From Thermoactinomyces sp. DSM 45891 (GTDB lineage Bacteria > Bacillota > Bacilli > Thermoactinomycetales > Thermoactinomycetaceae), in the NCBI RefSeq assembly GCF_900119485.1, contig NZ_FPJZ01000015.1:8461-72460 (forward strand): DNA of 64,000 bases, read 5' to 3'. Of the stretch, positions 17,891-26,169 are shown piece by piece. A program made the translations under genes and the position numbers. The notes under the pieces are model-generated. The model worked only from the letters and a program-made list of their open reading frames with translations. It had not been told where the DNA came from and ran no database searches. The first letter of the stretch is position 1; the number at the start of each line of letters is the position of its first letter.

Positions 17891-18370
17891 TTGAAAAGAA
17901 ATTTGGTAAAGATGAAAAAATATATTTTAACGTTGACAGTTTCTGTTTCTGTTTTAGTTACTGGTCTAGGTACAAGCTTGCAAGCTTTTGCATCAGAAAC
18001 CAATGCCCCTATTGTCCAGAATGTAAAAACAAACCCAGAGGTACTCCAGGACGGAGTAACACAAAATGGTATAAGAGGTTACCTTGTCAAGTTGGCGGCG
18101 GAAGCTGTAGCATTTGCTATTCGACATGGCGGGAGTGTAGTTGGAGAGTTGGTTAAGTTTTTAGACGGTCCAGCGGCGAAGGCTTTCAAAAAGCATAGCG
18201 GTACAATTGCTGACAAAATTGATGATTTAGCCAATATCCCTGACGTGACTGCGGAAATTATTAAGACAAGGTTGTACCAATTCTTAAAAGGTCCAATGAA
18301 TATGAATTCCGGCACAGCAATGCAAATCGCAGATGCTATAAAGTGGGCTATCAATTTCTTTTTATTCTAG
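17891..18370 (+). CDS. Secreted amphipathic protein, possible bacteriocin-like
   Basis: AAGGAG lies 9 nt before a TTG at 17891; ATG 17912 (MKKYIL) is an alternative start. A signal peptide ends near LQAFASE. The mature part of about 120 residues is Gly/Ala-rich and mostly amphipathic helix (LVKLAAEAVAFAIRHGGSV; C-terminal IADAIKWAINFFLF) and has no Cys. Such composition is common in membrane-active bacteriocins, but I recognise no family. The cytosolic 18391 protein follows 20 nt later and could be its immunity partner. Confidence 0.55.
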   Translation: MKRNLVKMKKYILTLTVSVSVLVTGLGTSLQAFASETNAPIVQNVKTNPEVLQDGVTQNGIRGYLVKLAAEAVAFAIRHGGSVVGELVKFLDGPAAKAFKKHSGTIADKIDDLANIPDVTAEIIKTRLYQFLKGPMNMNSGTAMQIADAIKWAINFFLF

Positions 18371-18390
18371 TCTAGTAAGAGGTGAAGTAG

Positions 18391-18849
18391 TTGAACGAAT
18401 ATGAACGTCGACTAAAAGAACTGGAAGATGCCAAAGAAAAGTACGTCCAAGAGCCTGAAAGTGAATTAGAGCTTTTAAAAGAAGAAGTGGCTCAATTACG
18501 AGAAATGGTTGAATTCTTATCCTTCTCGAAAGTAACAAATGAGAAATACGCTTTTTGGGATTGGTGTGTCCAACATAACATTTTTGGAGATACGCGAACA
18601 CGTTTGGGAATAGTCAAATCCGTTCTAACGAACAGACTTACAGGTCAAGAGACTTTAAAGAAAAACATTCCCGGAGTGTCTATGGATATTCTATACAGTC
18701 CCTCCCCTCCTTCCTATCAAGAAGCAAAGAAATTGCTCATGGAAGCAATTGACACACAAAATGAAGAAACGATTGAAGAGCTATTTCGAGCTTTGCATAA
18801 TCAAGGTATATTCCAAGATCTGACCGCCTTGTACCCGCATAAGCTTTAA
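18391..18849 (+). CDS. Hypothetical cytosolic partner protein, 152 aa
   Basis: The TTG start at 18391 is preceded by AAGAGGTGAAG. Residues 1-45 are a charged coiled coil (EYERRLKELEDAKEKY), then comes a globular part with aromatic FWDWCVQHNIFGDT and a helical C-terminus. There is no signal peptide. Tight linkage to the secreted protein 20 nt upstream suggests an operon and a joint role, for instance immunity. No family is recognised. Confidence 0.5.
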   Translation: MNEYERRLKELEDAKEKYVQEPESELELLKEEVAQLREMVEFLSFSKVTNEKYAFWDWCVQHNIFGDTRTRLGIVKSVLTNRLTGQETLKKNIPGVSMDILYSPSPPSYQEAKKLLMEAIDTQNEETIEELFRALHNQGIFQDLTALYPHKL

Positions 18850-18925
18850 GCGATTGTCAGGCTTGAATACGATAGATGATGAGTTCTCTAAATATGTAGA
18901 AAAAACCCTTCCAGGCAGCACCAAA

Positions 18926-18981
18926 TAGCCAGCAAAAAATAAACCAGCAATCTTTTCTCGTATGAGAAGGTTGCTGGTTTA
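18926..18981. repeat. Second copy of the duplicated terminator
   Basis: Nearly identical to 15390-15445, starting TAGCCAGCAAAAAATAAACC, with one base difference in the loop (CGTATGAG against CGTGTGAG). The two copies flank the accessory block 15.45-18.92 kb in direct orientation. Here it can end the 17891-18849 unit or the MaoC-like gene. Confidence 0.85.
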
Positions 18982-18984
18982 CTT

Positions 18985-19371
18985 TTAGCTATAAACAAAT
19001 CCGAGTACTTCACCCTTCAATACTTCTTTACCATCTTGGTTCATACACACATACGTAGTAGAAACTTGATATCGTTGCTCCTGCTTCTCAATTCGATGCA
19101 TCGTTACCTCACATCGAATCGTGTCCCCTGTAAAAACAGGTCTGACAAATTTCATCGTAAAATCGCGCGCCACCACATTAAAATCTCCACCGATTTTAGT
19201 CGGCAGGGTGGCCGTCAAGAAGCCATGAACGACTACCTTGCCGTACTCATCAGGCACCGTATGATGATCTCCCTCATCCCCCGAGATAGCACTAAATTGT
19301 TGAACATCTTCTAACGTAAATGTCCGTTCATAACAAAAAACAGTTCCAGCCTCTATGCCCTCAATGATCAA
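18985..19371 (-). CDS. MaoC-like hotdog dehydratase
   Basis: 128 residues from a TTG at 19371, preceded by AGGAGGGA; a longer upstream frame has no SD. The hotdog fold signature of (R)-specific enoyl-CoA hydratases is visible: FTLEDVQQFSAISGDEGDHH with the catalytic Asp and His region, followed by VVVHGFLTATL and a VRPVFTGDTI strand. Such proteins hydrate enoyl-CoA or enoyl-ACP. No fatty-acid genes are adjacent. Confidence 0.8.
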   Translation of the reverse strand: MIIEGIEAGTVFCYERTFTLEDVQQFSAISGDEGDHHTVPDEYGKVVVHGFLTATLPTKIGGDFNVVARDFTMKFVRPVFTGDTIRCEVTMHRIEKQEQRYQVSTTYVCMNQDGKEVLKGEVLGFVYS

Positions 19372-19467
19372 TAGTCTCCCTCCTACATGCTTCACCAAAA
19401 CAAGAAAGCTAGGAAGCACCCCCCTAGCTAGAAAATGGTCACTTGTTATGCAGTTATCTGTTCATCA

Positions 19468-19503
19468 TTAGCACTCTGTTGGTGGATCTGCAAACAAATA
19501 CAT
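19468..19503 (-). CDS. Ultra-short peptide ORF, MYLFADPPTEC
   Basis: 11 codons behind AAAGGGGAA on the minus strand. It resembles the peptides at 17711 and 19598 (MY..(A)DPP) and ends in Cys. The upstream DNA (19541-19594) repeats upstream of the 19598 peptide. Confidence 0.42.
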   Translation of the reverse strand: MYLFADPPTEC

Positions 19504-19540
19504 CGCGAATTCCCCTTTCATCTTTCTTCTAGTACCCGAT

Positions 19541-19594
19541 TTCGACATATATAGACAATATTCCTTCTAATATAGATAGAAAATATTTATTAAA
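19541..19594 (-). repeat. Direct repeat upstream of a short peptide ORF, copy 1
   Basis: Shares TTCGACAT, GACAAT(A/G)TTCCTTC and AAAATATTTA in the same order and spacing with 19689-19742. Each copy lies about 40-50 nt before a short peptide ORF on the minus strand, so it may carry its promoter or operator. Confidence 0.6.
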
Positions 19595-19597
19595 CGA

Positions 19598-19642
19598 TTA
19601 TTTTGTATAATCGAAGTCTGGTGGCTCTGCTATTCGATACAT
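19598..19642 (-). CDS. Ultra-short peptide ORF, MYRIAEPPDFDYTK
   Basis: 14 codons behind AAGGAGGAAGAGAAT, an excellent SD. Shares MYR and (D/E)PP with the other two short ORFs. It lies between two direct repeats in a 660-bp region otherwise free of genes. Confidence 0.45.
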   Translation of the reverse strand: MYRIAEPPDFDYTK

Positions 19643-19688
19643 ATTCTCTTCCTCCTTAACACCTTATTATCCTCATCAAGCACTACTA

Positions 19689-19742
19689 TTCGACATTAAC
19701 TGACAATGTTCCTTCAGGGTGTATAAAAATATTTACTAATTA
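19689..19742 (-). repeat. Direct repeat upstream of a short peptide ORF, copy 2
   Basis: See copy 1 at 19541-19594; the same three conserved blocks in the same order. Confidence 0.6.
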
Positions 19743-19994
19743 ACTAAATCACATCCAATTTTGGATATAAAAATGATCAAGTAGGTCTTACATGTCGTTT
19801 TATATATTTTTTTATTAATTGATATTTCCAGCATATTATCATGTGTTTTTTTATTCAAAGATGATTCAAATAAATAGAAAAAACCCTTTGTTTATCACGT
19901 TTTTCGCTAATCAATCAACAAGTGTATCCATTTATTATTTTCTATGATGAACAAATAAAATAATTGCAGGAACATATAAATTATAAAATTTTTA

Positions 19995-20024
19995 TTGCAT
20001 TTATTAAATAAATACTATTATACT
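19995..20024 (+). promoter_or_regulatory. Promoter of the lanthipeptide cluster
   Basis: TTGCAT (19995-20000), an 18-nt spacer, and TATACT (20019-20024), about 60 nt before the first precursor's ATG. An imperfect stem (TGCAATCAACC/GGTCGGTTGCA) lies at the expected start of the transcript. Confidence 0.55.
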
Positions 20025-20085
20025 GTAGTTGCAATCAACCCTCCTTTAGGTCGGTTGCATAAATTTAAATTAAGGGGATGTTATA

Positions 20086-20310
20086 ATGTCACGCCAAGAT
20101 GCAAAGAAAACGATTCAAATGTATGACCCAGCAGGTCAAAAGAATGTTGAAATTTCGAGAGTGGAATTAGAGCGTGTTAGCGGCGGAAATGGTGCAAACG
20201 AAGAAATCACCACACTTATCACAACAATGGTTTGTAAAGCTATTGAAGTTACAGTAAATGATGGCTGTGGGATGAAAAGCTCTCTAGCAACCCCATGCAA
20301 AAGATGCTAA
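20086..20310 (+). CDS. Class II lanthipeptide precursor 1
   Basis: 74 residues. The leader (1-34) ends ELERVSGG, a double-glycine site for a LanT C39 protease. The 40-residue core has four Cys and several Thr/Ser, with a C-terminal DGCGMKSSLATPCKRC. LanM would dehydrate Ser/Thr and form thioether rings, giving an antimicrobial peptide exported by LanT. The C.M.S....PC pattern recalls the ring region of lacticin-481-type peptides, though weakly. AAGGGGATG precedes the ATG. A second precursor with the same C-terminus follows. Confidence 0.9.
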   Translation: MSRQDAKKTIQMYDPAGQKNVEISRVELERVSGGNGANEEITTLITTMVCKAIEVTVNDGCGMKSSLATPCKRC

Positions 20311-20370
20311 TAAGCTCTATCGGTAAAACCAAAAGTGATATCAATATCAGATCCATGAGGAGGAATTATA

Positions 20371-20580
20371 ATGTCTCGTAATTATTTCAAAGAAGAAATT
20401 AAATATTTTGCAGTAGGACAGAGAGATGTGGAAGTTTCACGAGAGGAATTAGAACGTGTTAGTGGCGGAAATGGCTCAACTGATGATTTTACAAGTTTAG
20501 TATGTGATTGGGCTCGAGCTACAATCAATGAAAATTGCGGAATGAAAAGTTCTCTCGCAACTCCATGCAAAAGATGCTAG
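20371..20580 (+). CDS. Class II lanthipeptide precursor 2
   Basis: 69 residues with leader end ELERVSGG and a 36-residue core. The last 14 residues (CGMKSSLATPCKRC) are identical to precursor 1, whereas the N-terminal half of the core differs (SLVCDWARATINEN). Four Cys are kept at comparable places. GAGGAGGA precedes the ATG. The identical tail with a divergent front suggests duplication followed by selection on the N-terminal ring. The two could act as variants or as a pair. Confidence 0.9.
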   Translation: MSRNYFKEEIKYFAVGQRDVEVSREELERVSGGNGSTDDFTSLVCDWARATINENCGMKSSLATPCKRC

Positions 20581-20611
20581 TAAGCCCTATTTAACTACTG
20601 GAATACACTAC

Positions 20612-20652
20612 AACGCGATAGCATAATGAATTTTTCATATGCTATCGCGTTT
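20612..20652 (+). terminator. Hairpin between precursor genes and lanM (attenuator)
   Basis: AACGCGATAGCAT and ATGCTATCGCGTT form a 13-bp stem followed by TTCT. At this place it would let precursor transcripts exceed those of lanM, as is usual for lantibiotic operons. Confidence 0.7.
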
Positions 20653-20681
20653 CTACTAAACTCACACATCTGCGAGGAATT

Positions 20682-23600
20682 ATGATGAATACAAACTTTC
20701 GGACACAATTATATAGGTCGCTTACTTTAAAAGAACGATTCGATCACCTACCGAATCTCGGACAAAAAAAGGTGGATTCGATTGATGCAGAAAAAGTGAT
20801 TCATGATTGGCAAAATGTATCATTCTTAGACGAAAAGACATTAGCAAATAGATTATCTGCTACCGATTTGGAGATGCAAAGGTTTAAAAGCGCACTATAT
20901 GAAATGAGTAGTGATCATTGGATCAATGAAATGAAAACCTTGCATCATTCGAAATTCCCGTGGATGGATTGGTTGGAGGAGGCGCTTCAATTAAATCGAG
21001 TTACACCGATTCCAGAGGATATTGAAAAGGGACTTCAATTCACAGTTCGCCCGTTTGTACTATGGGCAAAGAAAAGATTAACTGATTATTTCGGGCAAAT
21101 TTCAGAAGTCGATCCATACATACAAATTCATACGGTCTTAGATTCAATCTTAGGTAATTTGGTAGATGGGCTAAACATAATAGCTGGAAGAACCTTCGTC
21201 TTAGAACTACACATTGAGCGAGAGATGGGGCAGTTAGAAGGAGATACCCCGGAAGCACGCTTTCAGTCATTCATACAGAAAAAAATAATGAATCCCGATC
21301 ATCTTGAATTTATATACAGTGAGTACCCAACCCTTGCTCGTCTTCTCATGATCCGAACCCATCACTTTATGGAAGCGATCACAGAGGCGATTACAAGATA
21401 TCTCAACGACCGAAAACAAATTCTACAAGAATTTAACATACAAGATAAACCTCTCACCGCGATTTCAGCAGGAATGGGAGATTCACACCAAAGGTGTAGA
21501 ACGGTAATGCACTTTCAGTTTGAATCGGAGCAGGTGATTTATAAACCAAAAAATCTCACCGTATCGAATCATTTCCACCAGGTACTGGATTGGTTAAACG
21601 GATGTGGTTTCACTCCTCCGTTATCGAGTTATAAAGTTCTAAATAAGAACCACTATGCGTGGGAAGAGGTTGTCACTCAAAAAGGTTGCTCCTCTACAGA
21701 AGAAGTTCAACGCTTTTATACTCGATTCGGCGGTTTATTAGCAGTTGTCTATTCACTGTACGGCATCGACTTCCATTATGAAAATATGATTGCAAATGGA
21801 GAGAATCCGATATTAATCGACTTGGAGACCCTCTTTCATAACTCTTCCTCTCCAAACGTGGCAGAGGAAATGCTTGCACAAGTAAAAGCAAATGATAGAT
21901 TGGCAAATTCAGTGCTGAAGACTGCCCTACTTCCTCTATTCCATTTTAGTGATAAGGATGGAAAAGGGATTGATGTTAGTGGCTTAGGAGGAAGAGAACA
22001 AGAATACCCCACTCCTATTTTGCAAGTAGAAGAATACGGAACAGATCAGATGCGCTATGTTCGAAAAAATGCCATTTTACGATTAAGTGGGAATTTGCCA
22101 CGCTTACATGATCAGTTAATCGATATCAAGCCTTATGTTGAATATATAGTGAGTGGCTTTAAACAAGCCTGTCAATTCATACAGGAACATCAAGTCAAAC
22201 TACTTAGTGATGAGGGACCGATTGCCTCCTTTAAGCAAGATCAAGTTCGAATCGTGTTACGTAATACACAGTTTTATGCCGACTTCCTGCTAGAAACCCA
22301 GCACCCTGATTATCTGGAAGACTCCTTAGAACGTGAAAAGTTATTAGATCGACTTTGGTTTACTCAAATGCATGATGAAGCCATTCCTTACGAGATTGAA
22401 GATTTATTAGAAGGAGATATTCCTCTATTTACGGCGATGATTGATGATACAGATCTTTATAGCAGTACAGGTAAAATCATCCCTAACTTCTTCAAAGAAT
22501 CTAGCTATCAGAGGGTGATAAGACGAATAAAGAGCTTAACCCCTGATGAGATAGAGAGGCAAGCAAGTTACATTACCGCCTCCATTCTAGGTGGGATTGA
22601 ATCCAAAACTCACCTGCAAATCAAACAATATGATTTTACTCCTGATCCTATAAAACATACGGATTTACCTGTCCAATCCTTTGTCGAAGAAGCGGAGAAA
22701 ATCGGATCCTATCTTTCAAAAAGGGCAATTTATGGAGATAAAAATGATGTAACCTGGATAGGTTTAGCACCAACTGCCAACAATTTGTGGACGATCGCCC
22801 CTATGGATTTTGGTTTATACAATGGGGTTTGTGGAATGGCGTTGTTCTACAGCTACTTAGATCAAATATGTAAAAATCGTGAGTTTGGCAACTTAGCAAA
22901 GGCAGCCTTGCAGACTGCATGTAACGCGGGGCCACTTATACAAGATGCGAATGCTTTTGTTGGACAATCATCGATTCTCTATACTCTCTCTCATATGACA
23001 GCTCTCTATGGAGAAAAAGAAGAATGGATGTCTTCTATGAAAGAGTTGCTTCCAAACATAGAGCAAAAGATAGAGCAAGATCAACATTTTGATCTCATCT
23101 ACGGTGGCGCGGGGATTATTCATGTGCTATTAAATATAGCTGAGCAATTTAATTGGGAACACCCTTTGCTCATCGCTCAAAAGGTTGGAAATCACTTAAT
23201 CAAACATGCGATTCAAACTGATAATGGGGTTGCATGGCATACTGGCAAAGATAAGGCTTTACTTGGTGGCTTCTCTCATGGAACGAGTGGAATTGCTTGG
23301 TCACTTCTTCGACTTGCCAATGTTTCGGGTCATGATAAATATCACGAATGGGGCTTAAAGGCCCTCCAGTATGATCGTTCCTTATATGATGAGTCGACGA
23401 AAAATTGGCGGGATATTCGCCATGAAAAAGGATCATCTTCCCCAGTACAATGGTGCCACGGTGCACCGGGAGTTGGTTTAGGTCGTGTTCTCTGCCTCCC
23501 TTATCTGCAAGAAGACCCATATATAATCGATGAAATATCTACTTCTGTAGAAACAACAAGTAAAGAAGGAATCGGCTTTTCTCACTCTCTGTGCCACGGT

Positions 23601-23861
23601 GACTTAGGGAATGCTGACCTACTATTGATGGCGGGTATATCGCTTAAACGCGAAGACTGGATTCAATCTGCTCAGTCAATTGGGCACAATGTCATTCAAA
23701 CCAAGAAAAAGCATGGCAAGTATCTCACAGGTGTCTCCCATTTCTTAGAAACACCCAGTTTATTTTTAGGGCTATCCGGAATTGGATATCAATTACTGAG
23801 ATTAGCATATCCAGATCAAGTTCCGTCAGTAGTATCTCTGCAACCTCCATTTATGAAGTGA
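20682..23861 (+). CDS. lanM: Class II lanthionine synthetase LanM
   Basis: 1059 residues, full length for LanM. The N-terminal dehydratase domain shows kinase-like motifs: IYKPKNL near 286, DFHYENM near 363 and LIDLETLF near 378. The C-terminal LanC-like cyclase domain (from about 720) has YNGVCGMALF, FSHGTSGIA and the zinc ligands in WCHGAPGVG (about 925) and LCHGDLGN (about 971). It phosphorylates and eliminates Ser/Thr of the precursors and closes thioether rings in the cytosol. A single LanM serves two precursors here. Confidence 0.95.
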   Translation: MMNTNFRTQLYRSLTLKERFDHLPNLGQKKVDSIDAEKVIHDWQNVSFLDEKTLANRLSATDLEMQRFKSALYEMSSDHWINEMKTLHHSKFPWMDWLEEALQLNRVTPIPEDIEKGLQFTVRPFVLWAKKRLTDYFGQISEVDPYIQIHTVLDSILGNLVDGLNIIAGRTFVLELHIEREMGQLEGDTPEARFQSFIQKKIMNPDHLEFIYSEYPTLARLLMIRTHHFMEAITEAITRYLNDRKQILQEFNIQDKPLTAISAGMGDSHQRCRTVMHFQFESEQVIYKPKNLTVSNHFHQVLDWLNGCGFTPPLSSYKVLNKNHYAWEEVVTQKGCSSTEEVQRFYTRFGGLLAVVYSLYGIDFHYENMIANGENPILIDLETLFHNSSSPNVAEEMLAQVKANDRLANSVLKTALLPLFHFSDKDGKGIDVSGLGGREQEYPTPILQVEEYGTDQMRYVRKNAILRLSGNLPRLHDQLIDIKPYVEYIVSGFKQACQFIQEHQVKLLSDEGPIASFKQDQVRIVLRNTQFYADFLLETQHPDYLEDSLEREKLLDRLWFTQMHDEAIPYEIEDLLEGDIPLFTAMIDDTDLYSSTGKIIPNFFKESSYQRVIRRIKSLTPDEIERQASYITASILGGIESKTHLQIKQYDFTPDPIKHTDLPVQSFVEEAEKIGSYLSKRAIYGDKNDVTWIGLAPTANNLWTIAPMDFGLYNGVCGMALFYSYLDQICKNREFGNLAKAALQTACNAGPLIQDANAFVGQSSILYTLSHMTALYGEKEEWMSSMKELLPNIEQKIEQDQHFDLIYGGAGIIHVLLNIAEQFNWEHPLLIAQKVGNHLIKHAIQTDNGVAWHTGKDKALLGGFSHGTSGIAWSLLRLANVSGHDKYHEWGLKALQYDRSLYDESTKNWRDIRHEKGSSSPVQWCHGAPGVGLGRVLCLPYLQEDPYIIDEISTSVETTSKEGIGFSHSLCHGDLGNADLLLMAGISLKREDWIQSAQSIGHNVIQTKKKHGKYLTGVSHFLETPSLFLGLSGIGYQLLRLAYPDQVPSVVSLQPPFMK

Positions 23862-23875
23862 AGTAAAAAGATAAT

Positions 23876-23920
23876 GTAGAGTAGGCATCTGAGTTCCATG
23901 TATGCCTACTCTACTTGTTA
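23876..23920 (+). terminator. Hairpin between lanM and lanT
   Basis: GTAGAGTAGGCAT (23876-23888) and ATGCCTACTCTAC (23902-23914) form a 13-bp stem. The following TTGTTATAA is only weakly T-rich, so partial read-through into lanT is likely. Confidence 0.6.
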
Positions 23921-23974
23921 TAAAGCTAATCTGAAAAGAAAACCTTTTAGCATCTGGTGAAAGGAGGAGAGATC

Positions 23975-26113
23975 ATGTCAAAACGTGTGAAATTTATCGA
24001 ACAGATGGAGCATAGTGAATGTGGTTTGGCTTCGATGGCTATGCTCTTAAATTACCACGGTCATGAGATTACTTTAACAGAAATGCGAGAGCGCTATGGC
24101 GTATCAAAAAGAGGAAGTTCCCTTGCCGATTTGTTAGATATAGGGGATGACTTTCATCTAAAATGCAATGTCTATAAAGGTAGCTTAGAAGACCTATCTT
24201 CCTCATTACCAGTCATTCTTCATTGGAAAGGTCAACACTATGTAGTATTAGAACGTCTAGGTAAGAGAAACGCCACAATTATAGATCCTGATAATGGACG
24301 TCATAAGATCCCACTATCGGAAGTAGAACAGCATTATTCTGGCTATATTTTTGCAGCGGAACCGAGTGGAAAATTTGAAACAAGGCATCAGAAGTCAAAA
24401 TGGAGCTTTTTTCTCCGTTTTATACAAGATCAATCGAAGTTAATAACAAGCCTCATTGTGTTTTCGTTCTTATTACAAGGACTAGGCTTTTTGATCCCTC
24501 AATTAACACAATGGATCACAGATCAAGTCATTATCCCTAGTAACAAGGAATATCTCACTGTATTGGGAATCGGGGTTCTAGGCTTATTCTTATTCCATCA
24601 GATCTTCTCCTATTTACGGAGTTTCTTCATCGTGAAATTGCAAACAAACATGGACTATGCGCTAATGTCCACCTTTATTAGCCGATTGTTTCACCTTCCG
24701 TTTCCGTTTTTTGAAAGTAGAAAAAGTGGCGAACTCGTTTTTCGGGCAAATTCAAATGTACACATAAGACAAATCTTGTCTAGTAAAGTGATTTCGCTCG
24801 TGATTGACAGCATTTTAGTTGTTTCGTATGCTTGTCTACTCCTATATCAAGAGTGGCGTCTCGGACTTATTATTATTTCATTAAGCTCTCTATTATTTGT
24901 CGTTCTCAGCTTGAGTACACGGCTGACACGAAAGTTAACTGACCAACAAATTTCCGCCAATACCAAAACACAAGCCTATCTAACAGAAAATATTTTTGGC
25001 ATTTGTGATGTAAAGGTATTAGGTGCGGAAGAAAAAGTATTTCATGTGTGGCAGGGCTTATTTAAAGACCAGCTAGAAACAAATAAAAAATATGGTCTGT
25101 TGTCAGCTGTATTTGACACCATTAGTGGTGGGATTCAGTTTATCACACCACTATTTATCCTCTGGATAGGGGCTGGCTTTGTACTAGAGGGAAATCTTAC
25201 ACTCGGGCAACTCCTAGGAATCAGTGCCTTATCAACAGCCTTTATGATTCCATTTACCTCTCTTGGTTCAACTTATTCGCAGTTTCTTGTTCTAGGCTCC
25301 TATATTCGCCGTCTACGGGATGTCATGGAAAGCACACCAGAAGGAAGTGGTGGAAGAAAGGATTTCCAATTACTCGGAGGGGTTGAGCTGAAAAATGTAT
25401 CCTTTCGCTATAGTTACTTCGGTGAAAATGTGCTTTCATCAATCAATCTTACGATTCGTCCGGGTGAAAAAATCGCGATTGTGGGTGAATCAGGCTCAGG
25501 TAAAAGTACATTAGCAAAAGTTTTATTAGGGTTGTACAATCCCCAAGAAGGTAATATCCTTTTTGATGGCACACCCCTACAAGAAATGAACTTACAAACC
25601 TTACGCCGACAAATAGGGGTGGTCTTACAAGAAACTCGTTTGTTCCATGGAACCATTCAAGAAAATATCTCGCTATTAGATGATGAGGTGCCTATGGAGC
25701 AGATTATCCATGCAACGAAAAGGGCAGATATATATCCAGATATTGTAGAGCAGATGATGGGCTTTCACACTATGGTTTCAGAGGGGGGCGGAAATTTTTC
25801 GGGTGGACAAAGACAACGTTTGCTACTCGCTCGCGCCTTAGTTCACCAGCCTAAGATGCTCGTTCTCGATGAAGCTACATCCGCTCTCGATACCATACGC
25901 GAATCAAATATCCAGCACAGCTTATCGAAACTCAAATGCACCCAGGTCATTATCGCTCACCGTTTAAGCACTGTACGAAATTGTGATCGAATCGTCGTCA
26001 TGCACAAGGGACAAATCACCGAAATGGGTACGCATGAGGAACTACTAAAGAATCAAGGAGTTTATTATCAACTTTGTAGAAATCAAGGAAACATTCAAAC
26101 TGAACTAACATAA
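23975..26113 (+). CDS. lanT: LanT: C39 peptidase-ABC exporter
   Basis: 712 residues from ATG 23975, behind AAGGAGGAGAG. Domain order: C39 protease (catalytic Cys16 in EQMEHSECGLAS, His88 in GQHYVVLE, Asp in IIDPD), six-helix ABC membrane domain (about 150-430), and nucleotide-binding domain with Walker A GESGSGKST, signature NFSGGQRQRL and Walker B MLVLDEATSALD. It removes the leader after the GG site and exports the lanthipeptide. No LanFEG immunity genes follow within the window. Confidence 0.95.
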   Translation: MSKRVKFIEQMEHSECGLASMAMLLNYHGHEITLTEMRERYGVSKRGSSLADLLDIGDDFHLKCNVYKGSLEDLSSSLPVILHWKGQHYVVLERLGKRNATIIDPDNGRHKIPLSEVEQHYSGYIFAAEPSGKFETRHQKSKWSFFLRFIQDQSKLITSLIVFSFLLQGLGFLIPQLTQWITDQVIIPSNKEYLTVLGIGVLGLFLFHQIFSYLRSFFIVKLQTNMDYALMSTFISRLFHLPFPFFESRKSGELVFRANSNVHIRQILSSKVISLVIDSILVVSYACLLLYQEWRLGLIIISLSSLLFVVLSLSTRLTRKLTDQQISANTKTQAYLTENIFGICDVKVLGAEEKVFHVWQGLFKDQLETNKKYGLLSAVFDTISGGIQFITPLFILWIGAGFVLEGNLTLGQLLGISALSTAFMIPFTSLGSTYSQFLVLGSYIRRLRDVMESTPEGSGGRKDFQLLGGVELKNVSFRYSYFGENVLSSINLTIRPGEKIAIVGESGSGKSTLAKVLLGLYNPQEGNILFDGTPLQEMNLQTLRRQIGVVLQETRLFHGTIQENISLLDDEVPMEQIIHATKRADIYPDIVEQMMGFHTMVSEGGGNFSGGQRQRLLLARALVHQPKMLVLDEATSALDTIRESNIQHSLSKLKCTQVIIAHRLSTVRNCDRIVVMHKGQITEMGTHEELLKNQGVYYQLCRNQGNIQTELT

Positions 26114-26169
26114 AAAGCAGACCTTACACTAAAAATGTATCTTCATTCTTATAGTGGTAAATAGTTCTG

